DNA from: Xestospongia bergquistia
Taxonomy: Eukaryota; Porifera; Demospongiae; Haplosclerida; Petrosiidae
Direction: 5' to 3'
Assembly: GCA_963965975.1 (NCBI GenBank)
Contig: OZ014419.1
Coordinates: forward strand, 6,404,150 to 6,468,149
Length of the DNA: 64,000 nt
Shown here: positions 23,005 through 36,649 of the stretch, in pieces
How positions within the stretch are numbered: the stretch's first letter is position 1
How the letters are laid out: each line of letters starts with the position of its first letter
Notes under the pieces: model-generated
What the model saw: only the letters and a program-made list of their open reading frames with translations
The model's database searches: none
Told to the model about the DNA's origin: nothing
Program-made: the position numbers and the translations under genes

Positions 23005-23135
23005 TTTGATTGGCTATGTCTTCTGTGTTTGTTATTACAACTCACAGTGTGTTTGTTATTCTCTCATGGAGTCAGATTGTTTGTCTTATCATGCGACACG
23101 ATAGGCATGAGGCTCTGTGAGTATATAAGCTGAGA
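23005..23135 (+). promoter_or_regulatory. Promoter-like block: inverted CCAAT box and TATA box
   Basis: GATTGGCTATG at about 23009 is a reverse-orientation CCAAT box; GTATATAAGC at about 23120-23131 is a strong TATA element roughly 110 bp downstream. No coding frame starts near it, so if active it would drive a non-coding RNA across the repeat region that follows. Activity is inferred. Confidence 0.4.
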
Positions 23136-23449
23136 CTAGAAAGAGACAAATCATTTTCAGTCTGTTCAATGTCTATTCCTTTTCTCTTGGAAAGGACTTG
23201 AGCCCCTCTCTTTCTGGAAGGACTGGCTCTTTGGAGCTGGTTCTGTCTGACTATGGCTGCAAAAAACTCTTCTAATTTTAGGAGAAGAAAGCTTTAACTG
23301 TCATGGCTGTCATCTTTGACTGATGCTAGCTAGGAAGAAGACTTGCAATTGTTGTGTAAGTTTAGAAAGAAAGGACTGATTAGTGCTAGGAAGGAGATCG
23401 ACTTTGTTGAAAAATACACTTACTGTCATGGCTGCTGCTTGCAACTGAT

Positions 23450-24360
23450 GCTAGTAATATGAACTGCTGCAGGTGTGTGTGTGACTGCGTGGTGCTGCTA
23501 CAGCTACTGACCTACCAAATCCCAAACAGCAATGTTCTGCTGATGTGGCCTGCTGCTAATGGAAATGAGAATGAGAATGGAAATATGAATGAGAATGCTG
23601 TTGATTTACTACTGATCTGCAATGGAGGAAGAGCCTGCTACTGATCTATTTATTGATGAAGTGAATAGATCAACAGCAGGCTACTCTCATCTGCTACTAA
23701 ATATTACCAACCTGCATTGATGGCAGATGAAGCTGCTGGAACTCAACTCTCCTATGCTACTAAATACTACCAATTTACAAGAGGAAGAGCCTGCTACTGA
23801 TCTATTTATTGATGACATGAACAGATGAAGATAATAGAAATGAGAAAATGTTGTTGCATGGACAGATGAAGCTAGCTGATGGAATGCCACTCTCATCTGC
23901 TACAAGAGCCTGTACTGCATGATCTATTTATTGATCTCTATTAATTGTTGTTGATCTACTAAATAGATCAGCAGCAGGCCAATCTCATCTACATGGAAAC
24001 AAGAATGCTAGCACTGGTGTCACTCAATCTGCTACAAGAGCCATCTACTACTGCCACTCTCATCTGCTACAAGAGCCTGTACTGCATGATCTACTTATTG
24101 ATCTTTATTAATTGTTGTTGATCTGCTAAATAGATCAGCAGCAAGCCATGCAATCAGCAGCAGACCAATCTCATCTGCTACTAAATGCTATACCAATCTC
24201 CATTCTGATGGCAAGAATGCTGCTGTCACTCTCATCTGCTACAAGAGCCTGCTACTGCATGATCTTATCTCTATTAATGGAATCTCATCTGCTACAACCT
24301 GCTCCTGATCTATTTATTGATCTCTATTAATTGAAGGGAGCCTGCTACTGAAGAAATTGA
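23450..24360. repeat. Diverged tandem units with GATCTATTTA hairpins
   Basis: At least five diverged units of about 150-200 bp contain CTCATCTGCTACAAGAGCCT and GATCTATTTATTGATC. Several units carry self-complementary arms: GATCTATTTA and TAAATAGATC face each other in 23920-23970 and, with one or two changes, at 23655-23690 and 24090-24140. Short frames within it lack any recognisable domain. Confidence 0.6.
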
Positions 24361-24394
24361 GTTGGCTATTTTGTTCTTAAAATCTACCACTAGT

Positions 24395-24556
24395 ACTGTT
24401 GCGCGAGTCAATTGTTGTCTACCACTGTTGTGAATCGAATTGTTGTAAATTGTTGTCTATCACTGTTGTGTGAGTCAAATTGTTGTCTACCACTATTGTG
24501 AGTTTGTCTACCACTATTGTGTGAGTCAAATCTTGATACTCTTGGTAGACAAGGGT
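24395..24556. repeat. TTGTCTACCACTGTTGTG repeats closed by an inverted copy
   Basis: The motif TTGTCTACCACTRTTGTG recurs about four to five times between 24413 and 24526. It is followed at about 24543 by TGGTAGACAA, the reverse complement of its first ten bases, so the block can fold on itself. Confidence 0.6.
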
Positions 24557-24711
24557 TTGGGTGAGTACGTTTTCTCCAGAACATCTATATAATTATGTCC
24601 GTTCATATTGAAAGTAATCAAGTATAACATTTAATATGACAAATATAAATGAAATCAAGTATAACATTAATATGACTAATATAAATGAAATCAATAAAGC
24701 ACAGACAATGA

Positions 24712-24765
24712 AGTGACCTATGATATTTCTGTCTTTGTTGAAAGACAGAAAAATCATTGGTCACT
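24712..24765. repeat. Short perfect-looking hairpin, 25-bp arms and 4-nt loop
   Basis: Left arm 24712-24736, loop GTTG 24737-24740, right arm 24741-24765; 23 of 25 positions pair. The size is unusual for chance in AT-rich DNA. Confidence 0.75.
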
Positions 24766-26017
24766 TTGTAAATGTTGACTTTCAAGAATAAGCAACATTG
24801 TATCTGCAGCTATAAACTTTGATATTGATTTTGTAAATATGAAAATTGATATCCAATCTACTGTTATTATTGTGTGTACATTTACTGATAGTTGAAGATA
24901 GTAATGTTGCCTATTCTTGAACATTGACATTTTTGAAGTGATCGATGATCTTTTGTCTTTGTTGCTTTCATTTACTTTTGTTCCAAAGTTACCAAGTGGC
25001 ATGTGTTATCTATTTGTTAATTGTGATAAATTGTGCTATCTCAAAAATAAAAGACTGTCTAGAATGAAATCAGCTATAATTAACATCAATTGGTAATTAA
25101 ACAACCTCACTTCATTCACTATTTTTGCATTTTCAATTTCAGATTCCACCAAAGTCAGGAAAATAATTGCAAGCATCAAGTCAACAGTAAAACTAACCTG
25201 GCTTGGGCAAGGGGTGTGCTTTCTCAGAGAGGTAGAGGATGTTGTGACAAAATTATGGCTAATATCTTTATTGATACAGATACTTTTATCATTAACTTTT
25301 CAGGAATTATTTGGAGATCTTACAAGCAACAAATATAAACTGGTTAAATCATTGCTTTGTTAATGCTAAACTCTACACTGTCACTGCTGCAGTCTTCATT
25401 CTCCTGTGTCAGTTTTTAATTAACCATTGTTTCTATAATTATTTTCCCTGAACACTTAAGAATTGGTCTGAAACTTATTTTTGTACTAGCTGTTTTAACC
25501 ATTTTTAGTATTATATCTATGGCTATTTATAACAATTGAAAGAATTATAAAAGGAAACATCAAGATATCTACCATACGATTGATTTTCTGTTCTAAAAAA
25601 CGCTTGCAGATTCTTGTAGTGTTATCTATTTTAGCTATGTATTAATGAGTTAGTGTAAGGGACAACAATATCAATATATATCAGAGAGCAGAGAAACTTA
25701 CTGAGAGATACATGGAACAATCGGAAGAGATATGAACTATCATCTAATAATAACTCTAATAATTGAATTTTAGGGTGCTGTGCTGGACATTGCTTAATTA
25801 TGTATTCATAGTACCTAGGTATATGAATATTAAGTTTATAGATAACTTAAATAACTATAAACCACACCCAAAATGCATGTGTCTATTATTTGAATGGCTG
25901 CAGTTACTCATATTATATATTTTATATTGGCCATTTACTACTGATCCAGAATTGGTTGATTTCGTAGTTTTCACTTTGTGTATTTGCTTAAAAATTGCTG
26001 CTGGAAATACTTCTAAA

Positions 26018-29000
26018 ATGGCAGTAGATGTTCTCTCACCAGATGCAAGAAAAAAAGTAGATGAGTTATTTCTCTACTGGTTATCAGAGCCCAGCACGCA
26101 AGAATTACTCCGGCATGAACTGGCTAAAGTTTGCGGTCTCCAACAACAGAGAACAGAGCTGCTTAGTCCTACATTGAATTTGAGACCGCGTAGCCCTACT
26201 GCAAGATCGATCACTCCGCCACCTCCTTCACCCTCATTGTCTACTTCAAATCGCTCACCCAAAACCCCTCGAGCTAGTAGCCACCCAATCGGCAAGCAGC
26301 CCGAGGCAAAAGCATTGACAAATGGAGTAGTGGAAGAACCAGATGGACCCGACCAACCCGCCATTTCTACAGAGATTGCAGTCACTAAAACAGCTGCAGA
26401 GTCTTCATCGTTATCAGCTGAGAAACCTACTTCCACTCAGTTCCAAATCCCAACTATTGTCCTACCTGTGGAAACCATTCCTCAATTTTACTTTCCCAAT
26501 GGGAAACTCGAGAAGGGAAAAGAGAGGGAGATGGAGAAGGTGATGGTGACAGTGGGAAAGATATTTGAGCGATACCCAAGGCAAGAGGTCCCAAGAAAAG
26601 ATTTCCATCTAGTAGTCAAGGTAGGTGTATAGAACATACAATTAGTTTGTATACACAGCGACAAGGTTCAAGAGTTAGTACAACATTGTACTATCAATGT
26701 GTATCTTGTTCTTATTAATGGTTAGTATTACTAATGTGCCTTGTTCTTATTAGATTCTAAACAATGATGGGTCATTAATACCTGTTTTGTCTGGTTTAGT
26801 CCACCACCCATCCTATAATACAATGTTCCATAAAAAAAAAACTTAGATTCCTCAATAAATGGTGTTACATCTACTACTACCAGCTGCTTTATTATTTTAC
26901 TTAGAATGCATTTAGTATCAGCTTCTATTTCATTAGTCCTCTCCATTGCTTTCCCGGCTCTCTCAGTAGACACACCATGGCAATCATTTTTGTGTAGTAA
27001 CAACATCTTGATGTTAATAGCTACAAAAATTTGTCATATTTTATTGCTGTATGTGATCAAATATTTAGTATATTATCACATAGTAACTTAACTGGTGTAA
27101 CAGATGGCTTATTGCTTCGCTTATAAATGGATAGACAAACTGACAAATGAACACCTACATGTAGAGATGTATTAATATATTAGTAACTAATGACTATGCA
27201 ATTGATTTGTCTGAAGGATGTATGGTTGTGAGAGTTGTACCATTGACGGCTGGTGTTTAATTTAGTTATCTATTGTTAATTGTGGGAATACAGTGAAATT
27301 GGATGCATGGTTAGAATGAATGGATGTATAGACTGACAGTTGAGTGGACTAGCATTTCAAGTTATTAACAAAAGGAAAGGATTAGCTTTCATGCTGGCTG
27401 CTAAAAGGATTTGTTTTCAAGAAAGTATTCACTTCCAAGTGTATTATAGTCCTTGATATGGAGATGCCTTCACACATAATTAGTCACTTTCAAATAGTTC
27501 AGTTTTGGGTGTATTCCACTGCTAATGTATTGGAATGATGACACTACAAGTTGGTACAATATTACTGTCAAATATTTGGTTATGTTGGTAGTAAAGATGG
27601 TCCAAATTTCAGTTAATGTTTGTTTTGCTCTCTAACTAATATTTATGTTTTCAGAGTTCTGTTTGTGTTTGTATGTCATGAATGAGTCTGTCATTCTCTG
27701 GTATTTTAATGGAAATATTTGTCACTTACTTGCTACAGAAAAAGATATTTTAGTTAGTTTTAAGTTTAGCTATTTCACAATCTTATCAAAGAGGAGGTTT
27801 TGTTTAGCCATTTTGGGAATAAAGTGTCACTGACTCACTGGTCAATGTTAGTAGTAACTTTATTGTGCTAGAAATTTTAGAAGAATGTTTATTAAGTTCT
27901 TGATGTTATTAGTGGGCATACTGTGCTCCTTTATATAGCTCAAAGCTGCTGAAAGTTATCTTCTTTGGTTAGTGATCCGTTGCATTTTTTATTGATTGTA
28001 TTTTAATAATCTAGACTAAAATAATGGTCATTTAACGAATGAGTACCTTTTATTGTAGATAAACTGGAACATTCTATCACCTTAGTGTCTCTGATTCTTG
28101 ATATACTAGAGTATAATGGTATTAATATAGTAACTGGTTTTTGGTATGTAATAGTTGAGTAAATTGTGGTGACTAGTTATGTAATAATTATGTTCATTAT
28201 TCTTTCCTCAGGCTCTCAAGCTTCCTCTGTACTGGAAAGCTCCATTATTTAAGATGGTAGCAGGAAGGAATAAAAAATTTGCTACTCTAAGCTCTTTTAA
28301 AAAGACTTGGTTAAAGTAAGCATAAATAACATAACAACAATTAATACCTCATGTTAATGTAATGGACTGAACTCTAACTATAAAATGTTGTCTATGTTTT
28401 CCTTGTTTTCCTTGGAGAACAGTGATATGATTACTTTCACACATACTTCTAATGTTTTATTGCATACTGCTAAAGGGATCTGCCATCTTACATAACTCAC
28501 TAATAAAACAAACATAAACACAATTGAAGATATCAGTAAACAAGCCTATCCACTTACAATGTTCTAATAAAACAAGCAACAACTGTTACCTTATATACCC
28601 AACATGGAGCTATCCATGTTGTTGCTAGATATGTTTATAGTGTCCCTTGGGAAGAGATGATTAACTCATTAGCAAGTGGTTAACTATTGACATACTTGGA
28701 ATTATTGTCTGCCTACTGACAGACAGACAGATTTACACTTCACTGGGATAGTTGATTTGGGTTACACTAGTGTAAAGAGTAGTAGTGACATAAGTTTCTT
28801 GTTTGTCCATTTAAGTTAAGCATCATCAAGCAGAGTTGTTTATATGATGGGAAACCGCCCAGACAGTGAGTGGGATCAAATTTATACCAAACCTGTTGTC
28901 TGTAGAGTAGGAGAGAATTGAGTAAGCTAATGAGTCATAAAGAAGATAACATGTGTGTGATGTTATTTAATCTCAGTGTTTTTCCCTTGTGGGTTGTAAA

Positions 29001-32000
29001 GGATGTAGCTACCCAGTACACTGTGGGACACACTAAATCCTGTTTATAACCACTGATCAGTTGGAGGAGGCTGACCAACGTTGATATGAGAATTGTAATT
29101 GCATGAACGAACTAGATAAAAGAGATAATACATTGTGCAGACACAATGTTATGAGTTTAAGTGCCCAGAGACTAGTATAATTGTAAACTGTGTGTGTGTG
29201 AGCACAGCATCAACATAGTATATGATGGTGGTATAATTATAAATGCTTATGAAAACTTTTCCTTTTTTACAATCCAAACATGTTTTGCCATTTCTTTCAC
29301 TTACTTAGCAAAATTGCAACATGATAAACATCATGCAATGTTTACTATAGTGGTATTAAGTCCACTGATATCATTAGTAATGTTTGTAGACACTGTTAGA
29401 GTCCTTGCCTGTACATTTATATGTATAATTATATTCCTATTAGGTAGTTACAATTATTATGTCCATATATGGTAATATCTGTGATTTGGTGTAGTATTTT
29501 TGTGGTTTTTATTAATGTCTCGACCTGTTGTCAACTGAGAACCAACTAATGAGTAGAATATGTTTGTTTAGGGGGTTCAGTTTGTAATGTAATGTAGGTG
29601 TATTTACAATTTATCAAAATTTTAGTTTATAGAGTTGTGTAGTAATATCCTCTCTCTCCACAAGTAATTGTTGTACTCTTCAAAGCATAATACCTATTGA
29701 CACTATATCATATTTTATAGTTTTACAATATATATATATATGAGGTCATAGTGCTATGGGATCAATTCATAAGCTTCATCAATATTAAGATTTTTGTAGT
29801 AACCACTAATATTAATTGTATGTGACAAACCTAAATATTTTAAATTCAATGTTATGCTCAACTGAGTAGTACATGGGCGTTGGTTTAATATCTAGACAAT
29901 CTTAGTTATTTGGCAAAAGAAACATTTGCTTAGTTATTACTTTCATGTTGGCAGTAAGTTTTATTAATTGTGTTCTAAAAACTCATTCCGTTACTCAGAA
30001 TATAGACATGATTATATTATTTTGTATTATCACAAGTTCCATGACTTAGCAAGACTAAAGTTTAGTTTTGATAGTAATCATCTGAGTATTTCCCACTATT
30101 TGTGACTAACTATGACATAATGCTGAGTAAACAAATTGGTAATCTTAGTGGACAGTTATTTCTAATCACCCATTGGTAATAGCACAATTGTTACTGTCTA
30201 TATTGTTGCATGAAGTTCATATCATTGTTTTAAAATAATTACAAGGAGAATATGTACATGACCTCATCTCTCTCTCTCTTTGTCTGTCTAGAATGATACA
30301 AAGTTGTCATGATGATGCCTCTAGATTTGTCCATCTTCTCTCATATAGCCACTCAAACAGGAATTATCTAGTACCAGAAGATTTCGAAGTAATTGTGCAG
30401 GTAATGAAATGATCAGATGACAACAAGTATTGTGTTGTCTTTAACCTTTTATGCAACACAGACTATTTACTTTACTCATATGCCAGTGTTATTGTACAAC
30501 TACTTGTTGTTGATCTTAGATTCATAACATTCATAACGTATAATGTAAGGAGTATGCCCCTTTAATAATATTGATATAATACTATGGAATATACTGTAAA
30601 GAATATGCCTTTTGAATAATACTGGAATTGTCCCTTAAATAATACTAGAGTATATGGAATATGGTGACCATGATAAGCTGTTTACATTTCATGGGTTTTA
30701 TTTCTACAACAAACAGTTGTGTTGACTCACATCGTCTGTGATGGTCTTTTAATTCTGTCAACATTCTTTTCATTATGTCTTACCATATTTATTATGTAAT
30801 AACAATGTCATTAATTCTATTATGAAATATTTGGTTGTGTTGTTGTGATGTCAGTCTATGATTATGCTTAATTATAACTTCAATTATGTCAAATATTTGT
30901 CACTGTTTATGCTATATGTCTGTAAAATTGTCAACAAATTGATAGGATTATGTATTATAAGTCATATATATATTTTATTTATGGACTTATTTGTTTTGCT
31001 TCATGGAAGCCCTGATTAAGTTATGGAGTCTGTGATCAATATCAATTTGTCCAACATATAGTGGTATTCTGTTGATGTAACTGATGAACATTTCCTGCGT
31101 TGCTTTAGTTCAGTTACAAGTATGGTTACATTAGTCAGGAGGAATCCCCATTGACTAAGTCGTCATTACATTATCTGTACTAATATCATTGCTATATTCA
31201 ACAATGTTTTTACTATAGAGAGGTTATCTTGAGGTAAATACCCTGAGTAATATTTGTAGGAAACATTGTACAACAGTTATTAGAAACACTGATGACTTGT
31301 GCAATTTAAATCAGTCAAAACAGGCTATGAAATATTGCTAAAATTCACTCCTAACATTAGAGTGTTAATACCAGTGCTACTGCCTTTACCATTTCATTCT
31401 ATAGGATATTGTTGATACTCATCCTGGACTAGAGTTCTTACGAGCTGCCCCTGAGTTCCATGCACGATATGTAGAAACAGTAAGTATATCTCATATTCTA
31501 GTAGTAGTGACCTTTATAGATTATATAAGATCATTGTTTGTGTTACAACACTTTGCCTATACCTTGAAATCATCTTTACTTCCATTGACAATAAGGTCAT
31601 TGATTGATTATTACAAAAATGTGATAAAATTTAAACAGTACACTTCTTAAGCCCACTTAATCTCTTTAAATATGACTTCATACTTAGCCAGGAAACTCAC
31701 CTGGGACTTTAGCATACCATCAGGACTAGCAGCTGTCCACATTATTGATAGGTTTATGTATCATAGTAACACCTGTACAAAGGAAATGGGTGGTAATGTC
31801 TTTAAAGTAAAGAGAGAGCGTTACTCTTTGAGAGAGACAATAAAAGTGTTGTAATTCTATATGATAGAAGATACATATGTTACAAGTTACAACACTGTGT
31901 ACTATTTGTATTGTGGTTGTATTGTCTCTGTTTTAGGTTATCGGTCGTATATTTTATACTGTTGACAAATCATGGAAAGGACGTATTAATATACCAGATC

Positions 32001-34252
32001 TCAGAAATAGCACCTTATTACAAGTTAGTGGAGAGTAGATGAATGTGATAAGTGGATGGATGGATTGATCTATATTCTTTTTATAAATTTATAATAATTA
32101 TTATGTTATTCTCATTAGGCTATTTCACAACTTGAACAAGAAGAAGACATCAATAAATTTACTGATTTCTTTTCCTATGAACATTTTTATGTTATTTACT
32201 GCAAATTTTGGGAACTGGATACAGATCACGACCTCCTAATCGATGCCCAAGATCTTATCAGGCACTCTGACCATGGTAAGTAGGAACATAATAGTTACAT
32301 GTACATTGAAATATGTACATATACATGTAACTATGTACATATACATGTAACTATGTACATATACATGTAATGTAACTATGTACATATACATGTAACTATG
32401 TACATATACATGTAATGTAACTATGTACATATACATGTAACTATGTGCATGTACATAGTTACGTGTACATAGTTACAAGTACATGTAACTATGTATACTC
32501 TATTAATTAGTTATAGTCATATACTATTAGTCAATTCATATGGAATTAGTGAAATAGTTTTGAGATAATTTTTAATTTAATTTTGTTGTTGTTTACATAA
32601 CTACATGATTTTGTTATTAAAGAAGACAGATCTATTAATGTTCGTTTTCACCTCATTAATGACCTATTATATAATAAATAATTATTATTGATTCAATATT
32701 GGTATCATTACAATGTAGTTTACCAAGAATAAGTCTGACATTATTTTTAATGTCAGTTTATTTAAACTCAAGTCTCAATATACCATCTATTATCCTTTAG
32801 CATTGACATCTCGAATAGTAGAGCGATTACTATCAGGTGTAGTCACTCGAAATAGAGACACACCCCCTGGTAAAATGAGCTATAAAGATTTTGTCTGGTT
32901 CTTGATATCAGAAGAAGACAAAACCACTCCCAGGAGGTTTGTACCAATCAATGCATATATACATAAAGAGAGCATATGTTGTTGTGGTCTGTTACTTAAT
33001 TATATTGTTAGGTTTTTTTATATTTCATTGTTATCTCTTCTCATTGTAGTATTGAATATTGGTTCAGAGTTCTTGATAAAGATGGTGATGGTGTTCTTTC
33101 ATTATATGAGCTAGAATATTTCTACGAGGAAGTCCTCGCTCGTTTAGATGAAATGAACATTGAGAGTCTGTCTGTTGAGAACACTGTATGTCAAGTCCTG
33201 GACATGATCAACCCTCAACAACATGGTAAGTGGAAAGATACTTGTACAGGATAAAGTTAACAGTAGTACTATCTTAAGTAACTCAAAAGCTATTAATACT
33301 TTTAACAGTATTAAAGGTGTTATCAATGCTCCTAGACATTGACTAGAACGTCAGATATGGGGATTTAGTTTTGTGCCAATAGTTAAAATACTTCTATAAT
33401 TAATAAGACAAATATATTGCTATCTGCCTACTTGTTACTCTACCATATATAGACTGTTTAATAACATACTCCATTACCCAACTCTAAATAACTAAGGTAG
33501 CTTATAAAATGAATCATTACTTTATCATATTATTACAATTGAAATGCCAACTAACAAAGTTATTGCTGAACTAGCAATAGATAAACTGTACTTTTGACTC
33601 TCTTCTTTGTGGTATGTAAACTGCTTGATGACTTAGTATAACTGTGTCATCTTGACATGACATATTCTGACTATGTTGTCATAACTGACTATCTCATTAT
33701 TAGCTATCATTCTTCCTTGTTATATACAGGTGTGATTACGCTGAGAGATTTAAAGAATTCACAACTATCGTCAATGTTTTTTAATACATTTATCAACATT
33801 GAGAAATACTTGGACTATGAACAGAGAGACCCTGTAGCACTGTCTAGGGTAAGAATAGAGAGAGAGAGAGAGAGAGAGAGAGAGGCTCAATATTGCATAT
33901 ATATTATGTAAAGTATAACTCTATGATTGTCAATGTGGATAGGATGTATGATTATAATATTAATTTTATTATCTATAGGATGAAACAGACAGTGAACGAC
34001 CACCAACTGACTGGGAAAAATATGCTAGTGAACAGTATGAAATATTGGTTGCTGAAGAACAATATGAAAATGATGAGTAAGTATACCTTGTATAATAAAT
34101 CTTGTAAATTAAATAACCTTGCATTAAATTTTTGATTATTTTACTGATGCTGGTTGACTCTCTCTCTCTCTCTCCTCAGTCTAATGGAAGATGAAGATAT
34201 GTTGGACAGTGACACAGAACTAGAAGACAGAGCCACATTAGGACATGTTTAA
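26018..34252 (+). CDS. PPP2R3: PP2A regulatory subunit B'' (PR72/PR48 type), 11 exons, 578 aa
   Basis: Targets and modulates protein phosphatase 2A, with calcium input through EF-hands. The N-terminus has [19 protein letters not shown], followed by a Ser/Pro-rich linker (about 50-150) and the family core starting [10 protein letters not shown]. Further blocks: [54 protein letters not shown] (EF-like loop), [16 protein letters not shown], the canonical EF-hand [37 protein letters not shown] and [11 protein letters not shown]. Exons: 26018-26620, 28212-28315, 30292-30400, 31405-31479, 31937-32023, 32119-32275, 32801-32936, 33050-33225, 33730-33848, 33979-34076, 34180-34252; phases agree throughout. 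Which vertebrate paralogue (A or B) it matches best cannot be settled by eye. The start is the ATG before [17 protein letters not shown]. Confidence 0.93.
32288..32495. repeat. 20-25-bp TACATGTAACTATGTACATA array with inverted end, PPP2R3 intron 6
   Basis: About seven head-to-tail units are followed from about 32440 by inverted units (TGTACATAGTTAC). The unit itself is rich in the palindromes TACATGTA and ATGTACAT, so the whole block can form a cruciform or hairpin. Confidence 0.85.
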
Positions 34253-34852
34253 TTTCAAATTATGTAGATATAATTCTAACAACATCTATGTTGTTACATT
34301 ATTATTGTAAATACACACCAAACACAAGGTATTTCTCATTCAGAAGAAGACTTCATTTTTACACAACTGGTTGTTGTTAAATTTCCTCCCACTCCAAATT
34401 ACATTGTATTATTATTACACAACATATTATGTTATAAATGTTTGTATATTCTATAAAATATTTTTATACTTGATTGGTTTAACAACTGACTGTAACATTT
34501 TTTAGATTGTTGTAATTCTTGTTTGTTTCTGTCTTAACGTCTCAATCAACTTATAATCACTCTCTCCGTGATGTTATATGATTGGTTGTTTTGTAATGAA
34601 GTTATTTAATGAAATGAAAGAGTTATTGTTATTAGAAGAATTAAACTTCAATCTATAAATAACTAAGACACTCAAGCCTTAACAAAATAATTCTTTATTA
34701 TAATATAAATAAATCACACTGTAGAGTTTATATCCAAATATTAAAATTGATATCTTTTCACAGATCCTAGTGTCCAGATGGTTTGATCCTTCACAGTTTT
34801 CTTTGACAGGGTATAAATGGAAAAGTGGCCTTCCCTAAAGGAAAAGGATTCG
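34253..34852. other. Convergent 3' flanks of PPP2R3 (+) and the phosphoesterase (-)
   Basis: 600 bp of AT-rich DNA between two convergent stop codons; it presumably contains both 3' UTRs and polyadenylation sites. No other feature seen. Confidence 0.6.
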
Positions 34853-36649
34853 TTACTTAGTGCTATCAATGAGTGTTTGATTCACTAACATTAGTGATCC
34901 AGGGTTGAGAACAGAAACATTGCCAATTTGGGCTTCACCAAATGCATCATGAGTGTGTCCATGAATATTGATAATAACCTTGGTTTGCTAAATTATAAAC
35001 AATATTTGGCATAACTAATGTGATGACGAAATGAATAAATGGATAGATGAAATGAATAAATGGATAGATGAAATAAATAAATGGATAGATGAAATGAATA
35101 AATGGATAGATGAAATAAATAAATGGATAGATGAAATGAATAAATGGATAGATGAAATAAATAAATGGATCGATGGATGGAAAAATAAATAGATTGATTA
35201 AAATGAGAATATAATGATCTCACTATTTCTGGTTTTATTAGCCATTCGTAAAGAGAGGGGGTACCAGATTCAATGAAATCATTCTGATCAGTAAGAGCTA
35301 CTATAGTAGTGGCTGAAAAGAGACAATAAAACATATATTCACTTCTTTCTATTGTATTCTACCTCTCTCTCTTACATGAGTTGGTAGGCCCATTGTGTGT
35401 CATCAAGATGAGTTGGTCAGTAGGAGATAAAGGTAACATTTCAGAGCTTATAATAGGATCTAATAACTTGGCAAGATCAGCAGATATCTCTTGTTCATCT
35501 CTATAAGGGAAACCTAGGGAGATAAATAGGACTTGGGAAGTCTCCCTTGTTTGTTGTTTGTCTATCAATCTGTTGTCCATCCCTCCATCCAATCCACATC
35601 TCTTTCAATTCATCCATCCATTTATAACATACTGTCCCACTCTTGTTCTCCTCCTTTTCGTCTATATGATGGTACACTACCACCTAAACCGGCTACAAAC
35701 AATCCAGGAGCAATGGGAACACATCGAAGGTGTACATTACAAGGAGGAGATGTTCTGACATCCAATTCAAATGACTTCGGAGCATCATGCTAAACAACAT
35801 GATAGAGATATTAAAAACATTCAATACTAAATATTTCATACATTTCCAGGTATATAGTATACATTATGATTTATCTTGCAAACTGCTTCAACTATTTTCT
35901 GTAAATCGTCATAATAAGAAGCTTTGAATTTTTCGGCAGTTTCAGAAGTATCAAAACCATACTCCATGGGCATATCAGCAATATCACCTGACACAAGTAT
36001 CAGGTCTAACCTGTTATGGTAAATGAATGTACATGATTTATGTGAAATTAATGTAAGGGGGAGACAAACTTTTCGTTGTGGTCAGTTAACCATTTTTGTA
36101 GTTTTTCAATCATCTCAAATGATGTATGAATGTCAGATATGTGTACTAAAAACAGATATAATTATGATATAAATTACTCTAATTAAATGGAATCCAATAA
36201 TTAGATTATCTATTACACTTCAGTGAAATTTGGTTGAGTTTTTGGGATGGAGTTTAGTCTAAAAAGTCAACTTCTAGTTTTTTCACTAATTGCTTTATTA
36301 ATTAACTTAATCTAAGGCTATTTGTTATTGCCTTCAGTAGTTTGGAGAGAGCCAACGTAGACACTCCTTCAATAGGATTTAGCTTGAGACTAGATATACA
36401 CACACTCAATTCTTTAATGAAATTATATAAAGTTAAATTTTGTTCCCAATCCTAAATTATAAGGCTGTTATATAAAATGAAGGTTATAGTAGTAATATTG
36501 AAGTAAATGTACATCTGGTATAAATTTCTTAAGTGTAATACGATAATACATGATCAGTGATAATTTAAAAGTTGCTTTGAATTTAACATATGACCCTAAT
36601 TTTATATGTTCAATAGTTAATACCACTTACAAATATTAAGTACACTCAT
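34853..36649 (-). CDS. Calcineurin-like metallophosphoesterase (7 exons, 253 aa)
   Basis: Dinuclear-metal hydrolase of the calcineurin-like fold. Spliced protein begins MSVLNILHISDIHTSFE. Metal-site motifs appear in order: DIH (residues about 10-12), SGDIAD (about 54-59), THNGP in place of the usual GNHD-type segment or second His motif (about 177-181), and IHGHTHDAFGE (GHTH) near 225, followed by NPGS. Exons from 5' to 3': 36649-36631, 36145-36070, 36010-35863, 35789-35633, 35513-35376, 35312-35224, 34987-34853; phases agree and the frame ends at TAA (34855-34853). The first exon is only 19 nt, identified by a good donor and by frame agreement. Substrate unknown: cyclic nucleotides, phosphoproteins or nucleotides are all possible. 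It is head to head with the PLP-enzyme gene. Confidence 0.85.
35027..35175. repeat. 21-bp tandem repeat (42-bp higher-order), phosphoesterase intron 6
   Basis: About seven copies of ATGAAATGAATAAATGGATAG. Units alternate between ATGAAT and ATAAAT forms, giving a 42-bp super-period. Confidence 0.9.

Larger units (their letters stand above)
22251..26017. other. Intergenic region between MED12 and the PP2A subunit gene
   Basis: No supported protein gene. The first 600 bp are AT-rich MED12 3' flank with an AATAAA at about 22551. From 22990 on there is promoter-like sequence and repeat-rich DNA described separately; 25050-26017 is AT-rich with the 5' flank of the next gene. An open frame upstream of 26018 (from about 25763) is in frame with it but has no recognisable content. 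Confidence 0.5.

Noticed and set aside
23459-23644. Short frame rich in Asn-Glu repeats (NGNENENGNMNEN)
   Set aside because: Lies in repeat-rich DNA, has no start context or relative in the other units, and is interrupted in homologous units.
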